From Streptomyces sp. NBC_00483 (GTDB lineage Bacteria; Actinomycetota; Actinomycetes; Streptomycetales; Streptomycetaceae), in the NCBI RefSeq assembly GCF_036013745.1, contig NZ_CP107880.1, positions 8,866,001-8,930,000 on the forward strand: 64,000 nt of DNA, read 5' to 3'. The notes beneath the pieces are model-generated. The model was not told where the DNA came from. It saw only the letters and a list, made by a program, of their open reading frames with translations, and did no database searches. Shown here one piece after another: positions 1 to 8,854 of this stretch (position 1 is the stretch's first letter; each line of letters opens with the position of its first letter). Made by a program: the position numbers and the translations under genes.

Positions 1-492
1 GTCTCCGAGGGCGACCCGGCGCACGGCAGCGACGGCCACGGCGCCAGCGCGCACAGCCCCTGGGTGGGCGCGGACCGCGTCGCCTTCCACCCCACGCCCG
101 GTGACAGGACCGCGATGGGCTGGACGATCGACGCCTCGGGCCTCGAGGAACTCCTGCTCCGCCTCGGCGGCGACCACCCCGGCCTGCCCATGGTGATCAC
201 CGAGAACGGCGCCGCGTTCCACGACTACGCGGACCCCGAGGGCAACGTCAACGACCCGGAACGCATCGCCTACGTCCGCGACCACCTGGCCGCCGTGCAC
301 CGCGCGATGTCCGCAGGCGCCGACGTCCGCGGCTACTTCCTGTGGTCGCTGCTGGACAACTTCGAGTGGGGCTACGGCTACAGCAAGCGCTTCGGCATGG
401 TCCACGTCGACTACCCGACCGGCACCCGTACCCCCAAGGCCAGCGCCCACTGGTACGCGAAGGTGGCGGCGACGGGGACGCTGCCGGTGTGA
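1..492 (+). CDS. GH1 beta-glucosidase, C-terminal part (5' end outside window)
   Basis: This is the C-terminal third of a family 1 retaining beta-glycosidase, which hydrolyses terminal beta-glucosides such as cellobiose. The reading frame is open from base 1, so the gene starts upstream of the window. The nucleophile motif ITENG is present (bases about 196-213), followed by the WSLLDNFEW block and the [13 protein letters not shown] block that end GH1 domains. About 160 residues remain of a usual 440-480. It converges on the dctA remnant, with 22 bp between stops. No secretion signal can be judged because the N terminus is missing. The family call is secure, the substrate is not. Confidence 0.93.
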   Translation, partial: VSEGDPAHGSDGHGASAHSPWVGADRVAFHPTPGDRTAMGWTIDASGLEELLLRLGGDHPGLPMVITENGAAFHDYADPEGNVNDPERIAYVRDHLAAVHRAMSAGADVRGYFLWSLLDNFEWGYGYSKRFGMVHVDYPTGTRTPKASAHWYAKVAATGTLPV

Positions 493-514
493 CGCGCCGC
501 CCCTGCCGGGGAGA

Positions 515-1858
515 TCAGCCGTCGGCACCGACCTTCGCGGTGTCGACGGTCGCGGGCGGCGAGGGAGGCGTCTTGCCGGGGTGGAGCACCGACCGGGCCC
601 GCGCCGTGTCGAAGTCGTTCTCCCACTTGCCGATGACGATGGTGGCGACCGCGTTGCCGAGGACGTTGATGAAGACGCGGCCCTCGTTGAGGATGCGGTC
701 GACGCCGACGATCAGGGAGAGGGCGGCCAGCGGGATGTGGCCGACCGCGGTGACCGTGCTGGCCAGGACGATGAACGCGCCGCCGGCGATGCCCGCGGTG
801 CCCTTGCTCGTGAGCATCATGACGCCGACCATGACGAGTTGCTGCTGCCAGGACAGGTCGATGCCCATGGCCTGGGCGAGGAACATCGACGCCATCGTGA
901 GGTAGACGGCCGAGCCGTCCAGGTTGAAGGAGAACCCGGAGGGGATGACGATGCCGACCACCGGGCGGCCGACGCCTAGGGTCTCCAACTTGCGTACCAG
1001 CTGCGGCAGTACGGCCTCGCTGGAGCAGGTGCTCAGCGCGACGAGGAGTTCGGTCTTGAGGAAGCGCATGAGGCCGAACAGGCTCAGCCGGCAGGCGCGC
1101 ATGACGGCGCCGAGCACGACCAGGACGTAGACGACACACGTCGCGGTGAACAGCAGGATCAGGTACGCGAGTTGCTTGAGGCTCTCGGCGCCGTACGTGG
1201 CGACCACCATGGCCAGGGCGCCGAAGGTGCCCAGCGGGGCAAGGCGCATCACCCAGCCGACGATGCGGAACACCACGTCGGACAGGGCCTTGATGCCTCG
1301 GGTGAGTGGGACACCGTCCTCGCCGGCCATGTTGAGGGCCACGCCGAAGACGATGGAGACCATCAGCGCGGCCAGGATCGCGTCACCCGTGATCGCCCCG
1401 AGGAGCGAGGTGGGGATCAGTGACGAGATGAAGCCGGTGAAGGTGGCGTGCTCGGTGGCCGTCTCCGGTACGTCCTCGGCGCGCAGCGTGGAGGGATCGA
1501 CGTGCAGCCCCGCACCGGGCTGGAAGACGTTGGCGACCACAAGGCCGATCAGCATCGACACCAGGGACAGCACCAGGAAGTAGCCGATCGCCTTCACACC
1601 GATCCTGCCGGCCTTGCGCAGGTTGTCCATGGAGGCGATGCCGGTGGTGACCACGCAGAAGACGACCGGGACCACGATCATCTTGACCAGAGCGATGAAC
1701 CAGTCGTTGAGCGGCTAGAGTTCCTCGCCCACGCCCGGCGCGAACAGTCCCACGGCGATGCCGAGAACGGCGGCCAGGACGACCTGGAACCACAGCTCAC
1801 GCAGCAGCCGGTTCATCCTGGAGCGTGGTGGGCGGTCGGTGACGGCGGTGGATGTCAT
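515..1858 (-). pseudogene. dctA: C4-dicarboxylate:H+ symporter DctA, interrupted by an in-frame TAG
   Basis: This is a DAACS-family secondary transporter for C4-dicarboxylates, a multi-helix inner-membrane protein. The natural start is the ATG at 1856-1858, preceded by AAGGGAG at good spacing, and an internal ATG sits at 1814-1816. Reading on, the codon at 1717-1715 is TAG where the family has the Lys of the LKPLGDWF-like segment, so AAG probably became TAG. The remaining 388 codons, opening again at an ATG (1679-1681), are intact to the stop, including the SSEA and NLDGSAVY transport motifs. The full frame is 447 aa, the normal DctA length. It follows tarD by 78 bp on the same strand, which suggests tartrate uptake. 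Reinitiation at the inner ATG would drop the first helix. A sequence error is the main alternative. Confidence 0.85.
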
Positions 1859-1936
1859 CGTAGGTGCTCCCTTGCACGACGATCGTGTGTTGCCCTGTCC
1901 CGTTGGTGCCTCGAGATGTGATGTGCGGAGAACGGC

Positions 1937-3103
1937 TCAGCTGTGCAGGGCGCGCAGCACCTTGTGGAAGGCGGCCTTGCCCTCGAAGCCGATGCCGGGG
2001 ATGTCGGTCAGGCCGACGCGGCTCTTCTCCACGACGACGTCGTCGGCGAAGCCGCCGGTGGGCTGGAACTCGCCCGGGTAGGACTCGTTGCCGCCGAGCT
2101 TGAGTGCGGCCGCGATGTGCAGCGAGAACTGGTGGCCGCCGTGCGGGACGCAGCGGCGCGAGGACCAGCCGTGCTGCTTCAACATGTCCTGGATGCGCAG
2201 GTATTCGGTCAGCCCGTAGGAGAGCGCCGGGTCGAACTGGAGGGTGTCGCGGTCGGGGCGCATGCCGCCGTAGCGGATCAGGTTGCGGGCGTCCTGGAGG
2301 GAGAAGAGGTTCTCGCCGGTGGCGATGGGGCCTGCGTAGTGCTCGGCGACGGTGGCGTTGAGGTGGTAGTCGAGCGGGTCGCCGATCTCCTCGTACCAGA
2401 ACAGTCCGTACGGCTCGATGGCCCGCCCGTACTCGAGGGCGGTGGCCAGGTCGAAGCGGCCGTTGACGTCGACGGCGAGGCGGGATCCTTCGCCGTCCAG
2501 GACCTCGATGACGGCCTCGATGCGGCGCAGGTCCTCGGCGAGGTCGGCGCCGCCGATCTTCATCTTGACGACGTCGTAGCCCTGGTCGAGGAAGCCGCGC
2601 ATCTCGGCCTGGAGGTCGGCCAGTGTCTTGCCGGGGGCGTAGTAGCCGCCCGCCGCGTAGACGAACACCGAGTCGTCGGGCTCGCCGTCGCCGTGCCGCT
2701 CGGACAGGTACCGGTACAGCGGCTGACCCGCGATCTTCGCGGCCAGGTCGAACAGGGCCATGTCCACGACGCCGACGGCGACCGAGCGCTCGCCGTGCCC
2801 GCCGGGCTTCTCGTTGCGCATCATCAGCTCCCACGCCCGGGCGGGATCCAGCTCGCCGGCCTCGTTCAGGAGGTCCCCGGGCTCCGCCGCCATCAGGCGC
2901 GGCAGGACCCGGCGGCGCAGGATCTCGCCCGCGCTGTAACGGCCGTTGGAGTTGAAGCCATAGCCCACCACCGGCTTCCCGTCGCGGATGACATCGCTCT
3001 CGATCGCGACGATCGAGCAGTCCATGGAGGAGAAGTCGATCCACGCGTTGCGGATCGAGGAGCTGATCGGGACGACGCCCTCGTACACGTTGGTGATCTT
3101 CAC
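1937..3103 (-). CDS. tarD: D-tartrate dehydratase (enolase superfamily)
   Basis: 388-aa cytoplasmic Mg-dependent dehydratase of the mandelate racemase/muconate-lactonizing branch, expected to convert D-tartrate to oxaloacetate. The lid and early segment (RNAWIDFSSMD, YGFNSNGRY, EKPGGHGERSVAVG) and the catalytic VVKMKIGGA lysine motif fit the Bradyrhizobium TarD type as I remember it. So do the metal site in VDVNGRFD, the GENLF block and the catalytic-His region PHGGHQ. Length equals the family norm. Translation starts at GTG (3101-3103), five bases after AAGGAAGG. It is the first gene of a tarD-dctA transcript with a divergent GntR regulator. Another acid-sugar dehydratase is possible, but the match in motif order is close. 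Confidence 0.8.
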   Translation of the reverse strand: MKITNVYEGVVPISSSIRNAWIDFSSMDCSIVAIESDVIRDGKPVVGYGFNSNGRYSAGEILRRRVLPRLMAAEPGDLLNEAGELDPARAWELMMRNEKPGGHGERSVAVGVVDMALFDLAAKIAGQPLYRYLSERHGDGEPDDSVFVYAAGGYYAPGKTLADLQAEMRGFLDQGYDVVKMKIGGADLAEDLRRIEAVIEVLDGEGSRLAVDVNGRFDLATALEYGRAIEPYGLFWYEEIGDPLDYHLNATVAEHYAGPIATGENLFSLQDARNLIRYGGMRPDRDTLQFDPALSYGLTEYLRIQDMLKQHGWSSRRCVPHGGHQFSLHIAAALKLGGNESYPGEFQPTGGFADDVVVEKSRVGLTDIPGIGFEGKAAFHKVLRALHS

Positions 3104-3113
3104 GGTGGCCTTC

Positions 3114-3128
3114 CTTGTAACTTATAAG
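3114..3128. promoter_or_regulatory. candidate GntR operator between tarD and its regulator
   Basis: CTTGTAA-C-TTATAAG is a 15-bp palindrome with one mismatch, and it is AT-rich against a very GC-rich background. It ends 10 bp from the tarD start codon, just behind its ribosome binding site, and lies in the 108-bp divergent interval with the FCD-type GntR gene. A repressor bound here would block tarD transcription or translation initiation. The assignment to this regulator is inferred from position only. Confidence 0.45.
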
Positions 3129-3211
3129 ATGTGACGGCTGTTAGAGTGGGCGGCGCCACCGGGAGATGTCAAGGGGTGGGGGACCTCGGGAAAGGGACCG
3201 ATCAAGAGGCC

Positions 3212-3889
3212 ATGCCGAGCCAGAACACGTTCCTCAGCAAGAGCGATCTCGCCTACGCGGAACTGCGCGACCAGATCCTCACCGGCAGCCTCCCGGCCGG
3301 CTCACGGCTCGCCCAGTACGACCTCGCCGACTCGCTCAACATGAGCATCACGCCGCTGCGCGAGGCCATCCGGCGCCTCAGCAGCGAGGGGCTGCTCACC
3401 GTCGAGACCCACCGCGACGTACGGGTGTCGACCATGACCGCCGACGAGGCCCGCCAGCTCTTCGAGGTCCGCCTCTCCCTGGACCCCACCGCGGCCGAAC
3501 TCGCCGCCACGCGCCGCACCGAGACCGACATCGCCGCGATGCGGGCCGCCGTCGCCGACCTGCTCCCGGTCACGCGCAAGTGGGGCGAGGAAGCCCTCAC
3601 CGCCCACCGCGTCTTCCACCAGACGCTCTACCGGGCCTCGCACAACGACGTGCTCATCAAGATGCTCGACGACCTGTGGGACAAGTCCGACCGCTACCGC
3701 CGTCTCGGCCTCGACCTGCCGCCCGGCGACGAACCGCGCACCCGCGACCTCGAGGAACACCAGCGTCTGGTCGACCTCATCGTGGACGGCGAGGCGGCTC
3801 AGGCCGCGCAGCTGATGCGCGACCACATCACCAACAGCCTGACCGCCACGGCGATCAGCGCTCTTGAGGACCTCGAGAACCGTTCGTAG
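3212..3889 (+). CDS. GntR family transcriptional regulator (FadR/FCD subfamily)
   Basis: 225-aa DNA-binding regulator. The N-terminal winged helix-turn-helix spans roughly residues 10-75 (AYAELRDQILTGSLPAGSRL, then SITPLREAIRRLSSEGLL). The all-helical FCD effector domain follows, with the R(L)xLDPTAAELAA segment and the metal/ligand histidine region FHQTLYRASHN and DHI. I chose the ATG at 3212 because the winged helix begins soon after it; the frame runs 27 codons further upstream without family-like sequence. It is divergent from tarD and is the obvious candidate for sensing D-tartrate or a derivative. It ends 42 bp from the convergent M20 gene. Confidence 0.85.
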   Translation: MPSQNTFLSKSDLAYAELRDQILTGSLPAGSRLAQYDLADSLNMSITPLREAIRRLSSEGLLTVETHRDVRVSTMTADEARQLFEVRLSLDPTAAELAATRRTETDIAAMRAAVADLLPVTRKWGEEALTAHRVFHQTLYRASHNDVLIKMLDDLWDKSDRYRRLGLDLPPGDEPRTRDLEEHQRLVDLIVDGEAAQAAQLMRDHITNSLTATAISALEDLENRS

Positions 3890-3931
3890 TTCGTAGGACG
3901 AGAGTGATACGCGCTGGACTACGCCTGACTG

Positions 3932-5065
3932 TTATTGCGGCCGCGCCGCCAGAGCGACGTCAACGGCCGTCCAGGCCATGCCGATTGCCCCGTCGAGTAC
4001 GGCACGGTCCGCCGCCTGCGTGGTGCACGCGGCGGTGAATTCCGGTTGGTGGTTGACCGCGGGGCCGCAGTCGAGCCCGAGCATGGGGTGGATGGTCGGT
4101 ACGACATGGGAGACGTTCCCCATGTCGGTGGCGGCGCCCGCGACACTGTTCGGCAGTTCGGGGAAGTGGCGGCCGAGCGCTGTCGCGTTGGCGACCCACA
4201 GGTCCAACAGGGCCTGGTCCGGCCGGAGATCGGCGTAGTCGGGGCCGACCGGCGTGGTGGACAGTTCGCAGCCGGTGGCCAGCGCGCCGGCCTCGAAGCA
4301 CCGGTGCACCCGCTCCGCCAGCGGCCGCAGGGCGTCCAGGCTGTCGCTGCGTACGATCCAGTGGCCGCGGCTGGTGTCGGGGATGATGTTGGCGGCGGAG
4401 CCGGCCTGGGTGACGATGCCGTGGATGCGATCGGATGCGGCCGTCTGCTGGCGCAGCAGCCCGATGCCCATCTGGGCGAGGGTCATGGCGTCCGCCGCGT
4501 TGATGCCCAGCTCGGGGTAGGCACCGGCGTGCGCCGCCTTGCCTTTGTAGGTCACATCGAACTGGGTGACGGCCAGGCCGGGCATCGCCGCCATCTCGAC
4601 CGCGGCCGGATGCACCATCATGGCCGCGTGCACGCCGTCGAAGGCGCCCTTGTCCAGCATCAGCACCTTGCCGCCGCCACCCTCCTCGGCGGGAGTGCCC
4701 AACACCCGTACCGTCAGGCCTAGTTCGTCCACCAAAGGGGCGAGCCCGATACCGGCGCCGACCGCCGCTGCGGCGATGATGTTGTGGCCGCAGGCGTGTC
4801 CGATGTCGGGCAGGGCGTCGTACTCCGCGCAGATCGCGATGTGGGTCGGCCCGTTGCCGATCGTTGCTTCCACGGCCGTCGGCAGCCCGCAGTACCCGTG
4901 CCGGACCTCGAACCCGGCGTCGCTGAGGGCGTCGGCGACCCATCGGCTGGCGAGGTACTCCTCGAAGGCCAGCTCCGGGTGGGCGTGGATGCGGTGGGAC
5001 AGGGCGATCAGGTCGTCCGCCGCGGCTCGGATGTGCTGTGCCGCGGCCTGCTTCGTGGCGGTCAT
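3932..5065 (-). CDS. M20 family amidohydrolase (AbgB/HipO-like)
   Basis: 377-aa metal-dependent amidohydrolase of the M20D type, which removes amino acids or acyl groups from amide-linked substrates. The di-metal site looks intact: AEYDALPDIGHACGHN (residues about 85-100), TPAEEGGGG and later MVHPA and SHVVPTIHP segments. The start is the ATG at 5063-5065, which overlaps the stop of the aldehyde dehydrogenase gene by 4 bp (ATGA), so the two are translationally coupled. With the GMC oxidoreductase and aldehyde dehydrogenase it suggests degradation of an amide-bearing alcohol, although the true substrate cannot be read from sequence. Confidence 0.85.
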   Translation of the reverse strand: MTATKQAAAQHIRAAADDLIALSHRIHAHPELAFEEYLASRWVADALSDAGFEVRHGYCGLPTAVEATIGNGPTHIAICAEYDALPDIGHACGHNIIAAAAVGAGIGLAPLVDELGLTVRVLGTPAEEGGGGKVLMLDKGAFDGVHAAMMVHPAAVEMAAMPGLAVTQFDVTYKGKAAHAGAYPELGINAADAMTLAQMGIGLLRQQTAASDRIHGIVTQAGSAANIIPDTSRGHWIVRSDSLDALRPLAERVHRCFEAGALATGCELSTTPVGPDYADLRPDQALLDLWVANATALGRHFPELPNSVAGAATDMGNVSHVVPTIHPMLGLDCGPAVNHQPEFTAACTTQAADRAVLDGAIGMAWTAVDVALAARPQ

Positions 5066-6510
5066 CGGGCGACCGCCGGGGCGGTGGCGGCGATGTGCAC
5101 GGTGGCGGGCCGGGTCGCGGCGTCGTACGCGGCACGCGCCCCGGTGGCTCCCATGCCGCTGTCGCGGGCGGGTTCGTAGAGCCGCTCGGGGCCGCCGCCC
5201 TGCCACTGGTTGACCCAGACGACACCTACGGGAAGATGTGCGGCTGCCGCGATGTGCTCGGGGTCGTCGGTGTACACGGTGGCGGCGAGGCCGTAGCGGG
5301 AGGCGGCCGCGCGGGTGAGGCCCTCCTCGAAGTCGGCCACGACGGATATGGGAGCCACGGGTCCGAACGTCTCCTCGGTCATCACGAGCATGGTGTCGTC
5401 GACTCCGGTGAGCACGGTCGCCGGGTAGAAGTAGCCGGGACGCTCCGGTACAGCTCCGCCGGTGTGCACGGTGGCACCCTTGGTGACGGCGTCCTCGACA
5501 TGGCGTCGTACGGTGTCGCGTTGTCGCGCGTCCACGAGCGGTCCGAGCACCGTGGCGGGGTCGAGACCGTCGCCGATGGTGAAGGTCCGCGCCGCGGCGA
5601 CGAGGGCCTCTACGAACGCGTCCGCGATGCGCTCATGGACGTAGATCCGCTCCATGGAGGTGCAGATCTGGCCGGTGTTGATGAACGCGCCGAACGCGAC
5701 GGCCTGCGCGATGGCGACCGGGTCCACTCCCGCGTCGATCACGACGGGGTCCTTGCCACCGAGTTCGAGCACGCAGCGGTTCAGACGCTGTCCGGTGGCC
5801 GTCCCCACGGCGCGGCCGGCCCCGACCGAGCCGGTGAAGTGGACGAGTCGTACGTCTTCGTGTTCCGCGAGCGCCGCGCCGGTGCGGCCGTCGCCCAGGA
5901 CCAGGTTCAGCACGCCCGGGGGCAGCCCGGAGGAGGCGGCCAGCTCGAACAGCCGCACCGTGGACAGAGGGGACCGCTCGGAGGGCTTGACCACGACGGT
6001 GTTCCCCGCGGCGAGCAGCGGGCCGAGGGCGCCGAGGACCATGGCGACGGGAAAGTTCCACGGGGTGATGACGGCGGTGACGCCGAGCGGGTGGCGGACG
6101 ATGTCGGTCCGCTCACCCTCGGGACCCGGACCGGCCACCGTTTCGCTGAACGGGTAGGTGAGCGCCTGGTCCGCGGCGGCCTTCAGCCCGGCCACCGCTC
6201 CGTCCACGAAAGTGCGCCCGATGCCGACCGGTTTGCCCATCTCCCGGCATTCCAGCTCGGCAAGTTCCGCGGCGTGCGCGGCGATTGCCTCGGCCCAGGC
6301 GTGAATGCGCTCCACGCGCCGAGCCACGGTGAGCGTGGCCCACTCGTGCTGGGCGGCGCCCGCCGCGGCCACGGCGTGGTCGACGTCTTCGGCGTTGCCC
6401 GCGCGGAAGTTCGCGATGGCTTCCTCGGTGGCGGGGTTGACCACGGCGACGACGTCCTCGCCGACCGGTTCTTCCCACCGGCCGCCGATGAGGTTCTGGA
6501 GGGTTTCCAT
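5062..6510 (-). CDS. NAD(P)-dependent aldehyde dehydrogenase
   Basis: 482-aa ALDH superfamily enzyme that oxidises an aldehyde to the acid. Visible motifs are TPWNFP for cofactor binding, FTGSVGAGRAVG (glycine motif), the catalytic Glu in ELGGKDP, the catalytic Cys in NTGQICTSMERI and the C-terminal EETFGPVAP block. The ATG at 6508-6510 begins METLQNLIGGRWEEP, a typical ALDH N terminus. It lies 104 bp downstream of the GMC oxidoreductase gene and overlaps the M20 gene by 4 bp, so the three are probably one transcript. The GMC partner and GbsR-like regulator make a choline/betaine-aldehyde-type route possible, but the amidase argues for another substrate. Confidence 0.88.
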   Translation of the reverse strand: METLQNLIGGRWEEPVGEDVVAVVNPATEEAIANFRAGNAEDVDHAVAAAGAAQHEWATLTVARRVERIHAWAEAIAAHAAELAELECREMGKPVGIGRTFVDGAVAGLKAAADQALTYPFSETVAGPGPEGERTDIVRHPLGVTAVITPWNFPVAMVLGALGPLLAAGNTVVVKPSERSPLSTVRLFELAASSGLPPGVLNLVLGDGRTGAALAEHEDVRLVHFTGSVGAGRAVGTATGQRLNRCVLELGGKDPVVIDAGVDPVAIAQAVAFGAFINTGQICTSMERIYVHERIADAFVEALVAAARTFTIGDGLDPATVLGPLVDARQRDTVRRHVEDAVTKGATVHTGGAVPERPGYFYPATVLTGVDDTMLVMTEETFGPVAPISVVADFEEGLTRAAASRYGLAATVYTDDPEHIAAAAHLPVGVVWVNQWQGGGPERLYEPARDSGMGATGARAAYDAATRPATVHIAATAPAVAR

Positions 6511-6614
6511 GGGCGTGGCCGTTTCTGTTCGGGGCGGGGCTCTGTGCGGGGGTCTGTGCTTACGGCGTGGTGTCAGGTGTCTCGGTACGAGACGGGGGCG
6601 ACATGTGTCAGGTG

Positions 6615-8201
6615 TCAGACGTCGAGCCGGTCGGCCATGAGTTCGCCGGTCATGATGGCGGCGAGATTGGTGTTGGCCCGGGGCACGGAAGGGAAGATCG
6701 AGGCGTCCACGACCCGCAGCCCCCGGACACCTTGCACCCGGCACGCCGGGTCGACGACCGTCCCGTCGGCGCCGGGCGCGCCCATCCGGCAGGTGCTCGT
6801 GCCGTGTTGGGCGTCGATGACCGTGGAGAGCAGGTGGTCGTCGAGGCTGCTGTCGTTCGCCAGGGCCGCGAACAGCGGGCCGTTCGCCTCTTCGACCGAC
6901 CCGCCCAGGATGGTGGCCGTCTCCGCGCTGCCGCTCAACTCCACGAGGGCGCGCACACCTTCCCTCATCGGGGCGAGATCCCGCTCGTCGGACAGCATCC
7001 GCTGGGCGACGTACGGGTGCACCGAAGGGTCGGTGGAGACCAAAGTGAGCTCGCCGCGCGAGTGGGTTCGGTTCAGCCAGACACCGAAGGCACCTGCGTG
7101 GGCCTGGGTGTTGGCCGTGGCCATGGCCAGCACGTTCTGATTGAGCGAGACGAACATGAGGTCGTCGGAGTGCGTACCCGTCCGGCTGGACCAGCGCACG
7201 CACACATTGGTGTGCCGGTCGTGCGGTGACGTGATGGCGGCCTCGGCCCGCAACGGCAGCGAGAGCACCGTCATCGCGTGGTCCTGCATGCCGACACCGA
7301 CCGGCAGGTCCTGTCGCACCTTGATGCCCAGAGCCCGCAGTTGTTCGGCGGGCCCGATGCCCGAGCGCAGCAGGACCGCGGGGGAGTGGATGACTCCCGC
7401 GCTGAGGATCACCTCGTCCGCGTACTCGGTGACGAGGGCTCCGTCGATCACCGCACGCACACCGATCGCGCGGTCGTTCTCGAAGACGACGGTGTCCACC
7501 AGCGCGTCGCCGCGGATGGTGAGGCCGGGCAGGTCGCGTGCCGGTTCGAGGTAGGCGTCGTTGACGGTGACGCGGCGGGCGGCGCGGGAGTTGATCGGGT
7601 AGGGGGAAACGCCGGTGGCGCCGGGGGCGTTGACGTCGGGCGCCCAGCCGAACCCCGCCGCCAGGGCCGAGTCGGCCAGGGCCCGGTCGACGCTTCCCCA
7701 GGCGTCCTTCGGGGCCCGGTGGATCGGTGTCGGTCCGCCGCGGCCGTGGTGCGGCTGGTCGCCGAATGCGTCGTCGTCCTCCAGCTTGGCGAAGTAGGGC
7801 AGCACGTCGTCGGGCGCCCATCCGGTACAGCCGAGCCGGGCCCACTCCTCGAAGTCCGCCATCGGCGGCCGGATCGCGATCTGGCCGTTGACGGACGAAC
7901 TGCCGCCCACGCCTCGGCCGCGCCAGTACGGGACCTGAGGCTGCTTCTCGGTGCGCGAGGAGTTCAGGCCGGTCCATACGAGATGTTCCGAGGCCGCGGG
8001 ATCCATGAGCGCCACCACGGGGTTGGGCGAGCGCCACGCCTCCGGCATCTGCGCCGAGCGGTAGTCGGGGCCCGCCTCCAGCAGGAGGACCCGTCGGCCG
8101 CGAGCGGCGGCGCGGGCGGCGATCGCCGCACCCGCGGAGCCCGCGCCGACGACGATCAGGTCGCGACCATGCCGTGCCGTCTCGTGCTGTGCGTGTGCCA
8201 T
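6615..8201 (-). CDS. GMC family FAD-dependent alcohol oxidoreductase
   Basis: 528-aa glucose-methanol-choline family flavoprotein, choline-dehydrogenase-like, oxidising a primary alcohol to an aldehyde. The FAD Rossmann motif GAGSAGAAIAARAA is at residues 19-32. GMC signature 1 (GRGVGGSSSVNGQIAIR) and signature 2 (SAGVIHSPAVLLRSGIGP) follow, and the C-terminal active-site region HGTSTCRMG with VDASIFPSVPRANTN is complete. The ATG at 8199-8201 has a near-perfect AAGGAG at 6 nt. It heads the GMC-ALDH-M20 transcript and is divergent from the GbsR/MarR-like gene. Confidence 0.9.
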   Translation of the reverse strand: MAHAQHETARHGRDLIVVGAGSAGAAIAARAAARGRRVLLLEAGPDYRSAQMPEAWRSPNPVVALMDPAASEHLVWTGLNSSRTEKQPQVPYWRGRGVGGSSSVNGQIAIRPPMADFEEWARLGCTGWAPDDVLPYFAKLEDDDAFGDQPHHGRGGPTPIHRAPKDAWGSVDRALADSALAAGFGWAPDVNAPGATGVSPYPINSRAARRVTVNDAYLEPARDLPGLTIRGDALVDTVVFENDRAIGVRAVIDGALVTEYADEVILSAGVIHSPAVLLRSGIGPAEQLRALGIKVRQDLPVGVGMQDHAMTVLSLPLRAEAAITSPHDRHTNVCVRWSSRTGTHSDDLMFVSLNQNVLAMATANTQAHAGAFGVWLNRTHSRGELTLVSTDPSVHPYVAQRMLSDERDLAPMREGVRALVELSGSAETATILGGSVEEANGPLFAALANDSSLDDHLLSTVIDAQHGTSTCRMGAPGADGTVVDPACRVQGVRGLRVVDASIFPSVPRANTNLAAIMTGELMADRLDV

Positions 8202-8276
8202 CTCGACTCCTTGATGCGGGAGCGTCCCGCACCGGTGAGTCCTGCGCGGATGCTGGTAATCTGACGCACAAGGAAA

Positions 8277-8299
8277 GTTCAGTCAATAATGAATGTTCA
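8277..8299. promoter_or_regulatory. candidate operator in the GMC/GbsR divergent interval
   Basis: A short AT-rich island holds GTTCA twice in direct orientation (8277-8281 and 8295-8299) and an inverted pair TTCA-N8-TGAA (8278-8293). It is the only AT-rich stretch in the 122-bp interval between the GMC oxidoreductase gene and the divergent regulator, so a regulator site or promoter here is plausible. Confidence 0.35.
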
Positions 8300-8323
8300 C
8301 TTTTTTCCGTACGGGGAGGATCG

Positions 8324-8851
8324 GTGCCGCCAGCCGCCGACAACGGCTCAGCCATGGGCGATGGGGCCTCGGCCATGGACGACGGGGCCTCAGCGGTGGG
8401 GACGGACGGGCCGCTGGTCGAGGACTTCGGCCGGCGGATCGGTCGCGCGATGGGATGGCCGCCGATAGCCGGACGGCTGGCGGGGGTCCTGATGCTCAGC
8501 CCCACCCCCATGACGCTGTCGGAACTCCAGGAGACGCTGGGGGCCAGCAAGGGTTCGACGTCGGAGATGACCCGCCTGCTCATCGCGAACGGCACGGTCG
8601 AACGGGTCAAGGTGCCCGGCGTGCGCCAAGCCGGTTACGTATGGCGCGACGACGCGTGGAGCGGCTGCCTCCAGCACCAGCTCGCCCAGACCGAGCAGCT
8701 GCTCGAACTCGCAAAGTCCGCGCAGGATCGGGGAGTTGGCATGCCGGAGGCCCAGCAGGCGCGGCTGCGCGACATGCACACCTACTACGACTTCATGGTG
8801 CGCCAGCTGCGACGCCTGCTGGACGAATACCGTCAACTGCACGCCGGATAG
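8324..8851 (+). CDS. GbsR/MarR-like winged-helix regulator
   Basis: 175-aa transcription factor. The helix-turn-helix core is GRLAGVLMLSPTPMTLSELQETLGAS with KGSTSEMTRLLIANGTVERV as recognition helix and wing (residues about 45-95). A C-terminal coiled dimerisation helix rich in Gln, Leu and Arg follows. I chose the GTG at 8324 because GGGGAGGA lies 3 nt upstream; an ATG at 8354 would also keep the domain. GbsR proteins in other bacteria repress glycine-betaine synthesis genes (an alcohol dehydrogenase and a betaine aldehyde dehydrogenase), which parallels the GMC and ALDH genes controlled from the same interval here. Confidence 0.72.
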   Translation: MPPAADNGSAMGDGASAMDDGASAVGTDGPLVEDFGRRIGRAMGWPPIAGRLAGVLMLSPTPMTLSELQETLGASKGSTSEMTRLLIANGTVERVKVPGVRQAGYVWRDDAWSGCLQHQLAQTEQLLELAKSAQDRGVGMPEAQQARLRDMHTYYDFMVRQLRRLLDEYRQLHAG

Positions 8852-8854
8852 CGG

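Noticed and set aside
6570..6615. Repeated GTGTCAGGTGTC between the GMC and ALDH genes
   Set aside because: It is a short direct repeat inside a probable transcript, with no inverted symmetry or hairpin. It is too little to call a site.
5062..8610. Very long minus-strand open frame of 1182 codons through the ALDH and GMC region
   Set aside because: Only its last 482 codons (ALDH) read as protein. The upstream part is Arg/Pro-rich out-of-frame sequence over the GMC gene, a GC-content artefact.
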